Below, in pieces: positions 5,723-10,200 of a DNA stretch of 10,200 nucleotides. The translations under genes and the position numbers were made by a program. Location of the stretch: the NCBI GenBank assembly GCA_037439705.1, contig JBBIVP010000066.1:1-10200 (forward strand), read 5' to 3'. The first letter of the stretch is position 1; each line of letters starts with the position of its first letter. The notes beneath the pieces were generated by a model. That model was not told where the DNA came from. It did not search any database and saw only the letters and a program-made list of their open reading frames with translations. The DNA comes from JBBIVP01 sp037439705 [NCBI: bacterium] (GTDB taxonomy: Bacteria; JBBIVP01).

Positions 5723-7408
5723 TTGTATGTTCTCGGTATAAATTATACACTGCATGAGAGTAGCGTATGTCTTTTAAAGGATAAAGAAATTATATTCGCT
5801 ACCGCAGAAGAAAGGGTATCAAGGATTAAGCACGATTCTAATTTTCCTTTAAAATCCATTGCTCTTGCCCTTCGTACAGCAGGAATTTCTTTGAATGAAG
5901 TCTCTCATATCGGAATCTCATGGCCCTCAACAAATTTATCCATCTTTTTTAAAGAATATTCGCTATTTCTCAAAAATAAATACAAAATTTCAAAGTTTAG
6001 GCTGTTAAGTCCATTGTTATGGCACATAAGAAATTATCGTGAAAAAGGAGGACTAAAATTTCTTGAGAAAAACTTTGGACCCTTTTCGCAAAATATCCAG
6101 TTTTTTGGTCACCACTTCTCTCACGCTGTAAGTGCCTGTGTGCTTTCCGGTTTTAAAGAATCAGCAGTTCTTGTCTGCGATGGAAGAGGGGCTTTAAACT
6201 CCACTACTATCTGGGAGTGGAAGAACGGGAAGTTGAACCTTTGGCGGAGATATAGAGCGCCGAATTCAGTTGGATTCATCTATTCTCGATTTACTCAGTA
6301 TCTTGGATTTGAGCCTCTTTCGGATGAATGGAAGGTAATGGGACTTGCCCCTTATGGTAAGCCCGGTGTTGACCTGTCATACTTCATAAAAATTGATGAA
6401 AACGGTTATGAAGTTAACTTAAAATCCCTTCTTGGAAAAGACTACAACGACCTTTCGGAGATAGAAAAAAGACTGGGTCCGCGAAGAAATCCCGAAGAAG
6501 AAATTACTGAGAGACATAAAGACATAGCCTATGCCCTTCAGGAAGTTACAGAAAGAATAATGCTTTTTTTAGCCAGACAGGCTGTAAAATTGACGGGAAT
6601 AAGAAATTTGTGCATGGCAGGAGGAGTGGCTTTAAACTGCAAGGCTAATGGACTGATTTTAAGAAGCGGAATAGTGAATGACATCTTCATACAGCCTGCA
6701 GCAGGAGACGATGGTTCTGCTTTAGGCGCTGCATTTGCGTGCTATGAAAAAATTGATGGAAAACTTCCATCTTTAAAAATGGAACACCCTTATTTTGGCT
6801 CTTCTTTTTCTGATGAGGAGATTGAAAAACTTTTGAATACCTATAAACTCCCTTACAAAAAATTGCAGAACCCTGCCCGAGAGGGGGCTCGTCTTCTTAC
6901 GGAAGGAAAAATTATAGGATGGTTTCAGGGAAAGTGGGAATTTGGACCTAGGGCTCTTGGAAATCGTTCAATACTTGCAGACCCGAGAGACCCCTTAATG
7001 AAGGAAAAAGTTAATAATGCTGTTAAATTCAGAGAAGAATGGAGACCTTTTGCTCCATCTGTTTTGGAAGAATATGCGGAAGAATATTTTGAAGGGTGCA
7101 AAAGTTCTACTTTTATGATACTTACTTTCTATGTAAAAGCCGAGAAAAGAGCAAAGATTCCAGCAGTAACCCATGTGGATGGTACTGCACGGGTTCACAC
7201 AGTTAAAAAAAGTGTAAATCCTCTATACTGGAGATTAATTGATGAATTCAGGAAACTCACAGGGATAACAGTGGTTCTCAATACCTCTTTTAACCTTAAA
7301 GGAGAACCTATTGTAGGAACTCCTTTTGACGCAATAAGAACATTTTATACCTCTGGACTGGATGCTTTGATTATTGGAAATTTTATAATAGAGAAAAAGC
7401 AGAAATGA
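5723..7408 (+). CDS. carbamoyltransferase (NodU/CmcH/TobZ family)
   Basis: A 561-residue enzyme of the normal family length. It transfers a carbamoyl group from carbamoyl phosphate to a hydroxyl, here most likely on a surface sugar. The N-terminal domain begins YVLGINYTLHESSVCLLK and holds TAEERVSRIKH (27-37), the metal site GHHFSHA (129-135, ligands H130 and H134) with D153 in CDGRG, MAGGVALNCKANG (298-310), and QPAAGDDGSALGAA (324-337). The C-terminal domain shows WFQGKWEFGPRALGNRSI (400-417), EWRPFAPSV, DGTARVHTV and NTSFNLKGEPIVGTP (520-534). All key motifs are intact. The oddity is the start: it is TTG, with no ribosome binding site, and the DNA immediately upstream is antisense of the broken flippase. 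The native 5' control region is gone, so expression is doubtful despite the intact frame. The stop overlaps the next start as ATGA. Confidence 0.92.
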   Translation: MYVLGINYTLHESSVCLLKDKEIIFATAEERVSRIKHDSNFPLKSIALALRTAGISLNEVSHIGISWPSTNLSIFFKEYSLFLKNKYKISKFRLLSPLLWHIRNYREKGGLKFLEKNFGPFSQNIQFFGHHFSHAVSACVLSGFKESAVLVCDGRGALNSTTIWEWKNGKLNLWRRYRAPNSVGFIYSRFTQYLGFEPLSDEWKVMGLAPYGKPGVDLSYFIKIDENGYEVNLKSLLGKDYNDLSEIEKRLGPRRNPEEEITERHKDIAYALQEVTERIMLFLARQAVKLTGIRNLCMAGGVALNCKANGLILRSGIVNDIFIQPAAGDDGSALGAAFACYEKIDGKLPSLKMEHPYFGSSFSDEEIEKLLNTYKLPYKKLQNPAREGARLLTEGKIIGWFQGKWEFGPRALGNRSILADPRDPLMKEKVNNAVKFREEWRPFAPSVLEEYAEEYFEGCKSSTFMILTFYVKAEKRAKIPAVTHVDGTARVHTVKKSVNPLYWRLIDEFRKLTGITVVLNTSFNLKGEPIVGTPFDAIRTFYTSGLDALIIGNFIIEKKQK

Positions 7409-8196
7409 AGCTTCCTGATAAAAATTCCCTTAAGGAAAAAGAACATCTTTTTCTTTACGAACACGACTTAATGGAACTCCACAACCCGAATGTAAACTCC
7501 TTTGAATACCAGAGATATAAAACCAGAATAGATGAAATCATCAAACATATTCTGATGTATGTTGAGGAAGGAGGAAAAGTAGCAGAAATAGGATGCGCTC
7601 AGGGTAATATGTCTCTCATACTCGCTGAAAATGGGCGCATTGCTTTTGCGTTAGACTTAAGACATCCATTCCTGACATACATGATGCTGAAGTATGAAAA
7701 AGGAAAATTATTCCCACTTGCTGAAAATGCAGAAAATCTGCCTTTTAAAGATAATTCTCTGGACGGGATAATAGTAGCTGAACTTTTAGAACATACCATT
7801 TTTCCCCATCTAATTCTTAGAGAATCTAACAGGGTTTTAAAAAAAGGCTGAATAATATATATCACCACTCCAAATGGGGAATATATAAGAAACTCACTCC
7901 CTTCTTACAGTTCCTTCGAGCCAGCAAAAATAAAAGTTCAATTTTTACCGGATGCAGATGGGCATCTATTTGCGTTTAAATTGAAGGAACTTATGCAACT
8001 GGTAGAAGAGAATGGATTTGAGGTTCTTAAATGCAAAACCTTCATAACCCCATTTATATCAGGCTATCTTAATTTCAGAAAGGTAGGATGGTTCTTACCC
8101 TCCAGAGTAAGGGCACTGGCTGATAAACTCTTGCTCAGACTCCCCTTCGATAAAAAAATAACATCAACTATTTTTATACTGGGTAGAAAGAGATGA
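7405..8196 (+). pseudogene. class I SAM-dependent methyltransferase with an in-frame TGA
   Basis: A 263-residue-length methyltransferase frame split by a single stop. The first part (codons 1-148) shows SAM motif I AEIGCAQGNMS (60-70), the acidic end of strand 2 ALDL (82-85), and the LPFKDNSLDGIIVAELLEH segment (112-130) of the Methyltransf_11 type. It ends RVLKKG then TGA at 7852-7854. Reading on in the same frame gives IIYITTPNG, then a normal C-terminal domain ending at TGA 8194-8196. The family has R-V-L-K-P/K-G-G-x-x-x-I-x-T-P-N here, so the stop replaces the second glycine (GGA to TGA). Starts and ends are ATGA-coupled to the carbamoyltransferase and the GT2 gene. It probably acted on a sugar or lipid-linked glycan. 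The truncated 148-residue product lacks the later strands of the fold and is unlikely to work. Confidence 0.85.
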
Positions 8197-8545
8197 AAGT
8201 CTCTGTGATTATTCCCTCATACAGAAGACCTGATTATTTGAAAAGATGTATAAATGCACTGCTCAATCAGAGCATTTCTCCTTACGAGATTATTGTTGTT
8301 CTGCGGGAAGAAGATGAAGAGTCAAAAATGGTGGTAAGTGAGTTTAAGAACAGCCTCATAAAAACAGCATTTGTCAGGGAAGCAGGGGTTCTCATCGCTA
8401 TGAATAAAGGGCTTGAGGAGGCAACCGGAGATATAATTGCATTTACAGATGATGACGCAGAACCATTTCCTCAAAAGTTTCCCTGAAAAATCTCCTTATA
8501 GCGCTTAAAGGAAAATATGAGGGGATAAAATCCGCAGTATTATGA
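8193..8545 (+). pseudogene. GT2 family glycosyltransferase with an internal deletion
   Basis: The start is intact (ATGA-coupled to the methyltransferase): MKVSVIIPSYRRPDYLKRCI is the classic GT-A opening, followed by YEIIVV, AMNKGLEEATGDIIAFTDDD with the metal-binding DDD at 86-88. After AEPFPQKFP the frame stops (TGA 8484-8486). In another frame, from about 8480, one reads SLKNLLIALKGKYEGIKSAV and a TGA at 8543-8545 that overlaps the next ATG as ATGA. That segment looks like the usual basic, Leu-rich end of GT2 rhamnosyltransferase-type proteins. Relatives have roughly 270-300 residues; about 118 codons remain, so some 500 bases of the middle, including the acceptor half, seem to have been deleted with a frame change. 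Non-functional. Confidence 0.8.
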
Positions 8546-9698
8546 AAAAAGAGATAATCCTTGTCATTCCTGAATTCAACAGGAAAGGAGGAACTCAAAG
8601 GGTAATGCTGGAACTGGTAAAGCATCTCTCCCATCATTTTCATTTCACCGTCCTTTCCGGCAGTTTTGAAAGGAAAGAAAGTAAAAAGGTTAGATGGATA
8701 AAGATACCATACATAAAGAGACTTCAGATTTTAAAGTTTTTATCATTTTTTATAACTTCACACCTCTTTCTCATTTACTGCTGGCTTACAAACAAACAAA
8801 AATTCCTTGTATGGAGCACCGGTGCTGACTGTGTGAAAGCACATCTCCTCACCATGCACGACTGCTCCAGAAAAAGAATGTATATGGCGCTCAAAGACCT
8901 TAAACAAAACCTGTGGAGTCTTCACAGATGGAACAGTTTTTTATATCATTCTCTTACAGCATTCTTTGAAAAAATTGCTTTAAGAAACGCAATGAAAGTG
9001 GTGGCTGTATCAGAAAACCTCAAAAGAGATATTCTTAAATTTTATCCATGGATTGAGGGTAAAATAAACATAATTTACAACGGGGTGAATACAGACGAAT
9101 TTTCTCCTGAAAACCGTAGATTCAAAGCAGAGATACTCAAATTGGTTAAAGTAGAAGAAAAAAGAAAAGTTCTCATTTTCGTTGGTGGAGAATGGGACAG
9201 GAAGAATCTTGAAACGGTTCTAAAAATTCACTCTCACCTTTCTGAAGACTTCCATTTAATTGTCATAGGAAAAGGAAAAAAGAAGTGGCTTGAAAATCAG
9301 TTGAGGAAATATGGAATAGAAAATCGCACGAGTTATATTCCCTTCACTGATAAAATTCCTCTGTTCATAGCCTCAGCGGATGTTCTCCTCCTTCTCTCTG
9401 AACACGAACCATTTGGGCTTCCAGCTATTGAGGCTATGGCTTCCGGAATACCTGTTATAGTGAGTGATAGATGCGGGGTTAGTGAGATTGTAGAAGATAA
9501 AAAAGATGGGTTTGTTGTTCCATTAAATTAAAAAACTGTTGAAACATGCGTTTCCATAATAAAGGAGATTCTCAGCGATAAATCAGCATTTCAAAAGATG
9601 GGGGAAAGTGCTTATAATAAGCCATAAAATTTTCGTGGGATAGAATTTCGAAAGAATACCTAAATGTGATAAATGATGTTGTTGATTTTTTAAAATAA
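8542..9698 (+). pseudogene. GT4 family glycosyltransferase with a stop and a frameshift
   Basis: A GT-B glycosyltransferase: LVIPEFNRKGGTQRVMLELV (7-26), VVAVSENLKRDI (153-164), IIYNGVNTDEFSP (177-189), LIFVGGEWDRKNLETVL (211-227), VIGKGKKKWLENQ (241-253), and the E-x7-E motif EPFGLPAIE (289-297), then GIPVIVSDRCGVSEIVE. TAA at 9529-9531 ends it after 329 residues, right after GFVVPLN. The same frame continues with KTVETCVSIIKEILSDKSAF and GESAYNK, then shifts at about 9619-9621, where AATAAGCC looks like AATAAAGCC minus one A. The end, AIKFSWDRISKEYLNVINDV and VDFLK, is a typical GT4 C-terminal helix and stops at 9696-9698. The 329-residue product keeps the nucleotide-sugar site but lacks about 55 residues, including the helix that packs back on the N-domain. 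Residual activity is possible but unlikely. Confidence 0.85.
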
Positions 9699-9715
9699 TC
9701 TTCTAAACTTATTGT

Positions 9716-10066
9716 ATGGGTCTGGTTTTCATTGAAGGAAAGGTAAGAGGACCAAAGGGAGAAAGAGCGGTTAACTTTCTTGTGGATAGCGGTGCAACTT
9801 ATTCTTTGCTTCCAGAAGAAGTGTGGAAAGAGATAGGGCTTGAACCAAAGCGTGAACATACCTTTATCCTGGCAGATGGTAGAACCATAACGAAAAAAGT
9901 ATCCGAATGCTACATCATCCTGCCGAAGGGTGAAGCGCACACTCCAGTGATTCTGGGTGAAGGTGATGACGAAGCCATTCTGGGTATTGTGACATTAGAA
10001 ATCCTGGGGCTTGTGCTTAACCCTTTTAAAAGAACACTTGAGCCCATGAGGATGATGCTCGCATAG
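9716..10066 (+). CDS. small retropepsin-like (clan AA) aspartic protease
   Basis: A 116-residue single-domain protein with the catalytic triplet in NFLVDSGATYSLLPEEVW (20-37; Asp24-Ser25-Gly26-Ala27-Thr28), the flap-region LADGRTI (52-58), and the conserved AILGIVTLEILGLVLNP (87-103), whose Leu-Gly then Leu-x-x-x-Gly-Leu pattern is typical of prokaryotic clan AA small aspartic proteases. Such proteins have one Asp per chain and would need to dimerise to be active, as in retroviruses. No signal peptide or membrane segment, so cytoplasmic. Its substrate is unknown. No Shine-Dalgarno precedes the ATG; a weak TTGATT (9682-9687) and TAAACT (9704-9709), 16 bp apart, would start transcription about at the ATG. 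It is undamaged, unlike the genes just upstream, and probably an independent transcription unit. Confidence 0.8.
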   Translation: MGLVFIEGKVRGPKGERAVNFLVDSGATYSLLPEEVWKEIGLEPKREHTFILADGRTITKKVSECYIILPKGEAHTPVILGEGDDEAILGIVTLEILGLVLNPFKRTLEPMRMMLA

Positions 10067-10090
10067 TTTATAAGCCGTATCAAAAAACCT

Positions 10091-10200
10091 CTAATTCCTC
10101 CATTTTTTTCCTTCAAGAAAAATCCTCGCCCAAATCCCGAGACATAGAAGTATATAGAGTTTGCGGGAATGGTCTGTTATCCCTTTCTGGTGTTCGTCAA
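10091..10200 (-). CDS. asparagine synthase-like amidotransferase, C-terminal fragment at window edge
   Basis: The reverse strand reads in from the right edge for 35 codons and ends at TAG (complement of 10091-10093). The peptide holds DEHQKGITDHSRKLYILLCL and then GIWARIFLEG. This matches the end of glutamine-dependent asparagine synthases (E/D-H-x-x-G-x-x-D-H-S-R-x-L-(W/Y)-x-L-L-x-L-x-x-W-x-R-x-F). Only the last helix is visible; the glutaminase and ATP pyrophosphatase domains lie outside the window. AsnB paralogues are common in polysaccharide clusters, where they amidate sugar carboxyls, which fits the context; a housekeeping asparagine synthase is the alternative. It converges with the protease gene, 24 bases apart, with no clear terminator hairpin between. 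Confidence 0.7.
   Translation of the reverse strand, partial: DEHQKGITDHSRKLYILLCLGIWARIFLEGKKWRN

Noticed and set aside
5723-5755. An 11-codon N-terminal extension of the flippase fragment from an ATG at 5755 on the reverse strand
   Set aside because: It is antisense to the carbamoyltransferase start and does not resemble the family; the frame is open by chance across the junction.
7405-9698. Alternative genetic code (TGA as sense) for the whole window
   Set aside because: TGA is the natural end of the unknown protein, PurD, the ThiS-like gene and the carbamoyltransferase, and the other lesions use TAA, deletion and frameshift.
9572-10116. Reverse-strand ORFs of 122 and 68 codons across the protease gene
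   Set aside because: They overlap the GT4 tail and the protease, both of which have clear family motifs; no supporting start signals.
1-10200. tRNA, rRNA, CRISPR array, riboswitch or strong intrinsic terminator
   Set aside because: None was found by eye: no tRNA-like cloverleaf, no regularly spaced repeats, and no GC-rich stem followed by a T-run.

Overview
The window looks like an AT-rich bacterial chromosome. Supporting signs are a sigma70-type promoter with a 17-bp spacer, an AGGAGGT ribosome binding site, operons stitched together by ATGA and TAATG start/stop overlaps, a bacterial transposase relic, and Lys/Glu-rich proteins with AGA/AGG arginine codons. That composition is common in thermophiles and candidate phyla, but I cannot name a lineage. 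TGA is the normal stop of several intact genes, so the standard code applies.

Layout: (1) Bases 1-581 have no recognisable full gene. They hold two small unrecognised ORFs, the second interrupted by TAG, a possible hairpin over that ORF's Shine-Dalgarno site, and a 3'-end motif shared with the transposase relic near 5.2 kb. (2) Bases 582-3888 are one intact forward operon: promoter, UPF0173 metallo-beta-lactamase-fold hydrolase, an unrecognised 356-residue protein, PurD (purine synthesis), and a ThiS/MoaD-like small protein whose Gly-Gly is followed by four extra residues. (3) A reverse-strand GT4 glycosyltransferase (3883-5037) overlaps the end of that operon convergently. (4) Bases 5133-5292 carry the C-terminal helix-turn-helix of a decayed IS200/RAYT-like transposase and its duplicated 23-bp end motif. 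(5) Bases 5288-9698 are a surface-polysaccharide block in visible decay: a flippase C-terminal fragment (reverse), then a forward run of carbamoyltransferase, methyltransferase with an in-frame TGA, GT2 glycosyltransferase with a large internal deletion, and GT4 glycosyltransferase with one stop and one frameshift. (6) Last come a small retropepsin-like aspartic protease (9716-10066) and, on the reverse strand, the C-terminus of an asparagine synthase-like amidotransferase running off the right edge.

How they work together: the flippase, glycosyltransferases, methyltransferase, carbamoyltransferase and AsnB-like amidotransferase are typical of a cluster that builds, decorates and exports a cell-surface glycan. 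Here most of that cluster is broken, while the neighbouring PurD operon and the reverse GT4 gene are clean. The simplest reading is a rearranged locus (transposon relic, sharp head-to-head junction at 5722/5723) whose glycan genes are being lost. I saw no convincing new defence or other system. The least explained intact items are the 356-residue protein, the processed-looking ThiS-like protein and the small aspartic protease.
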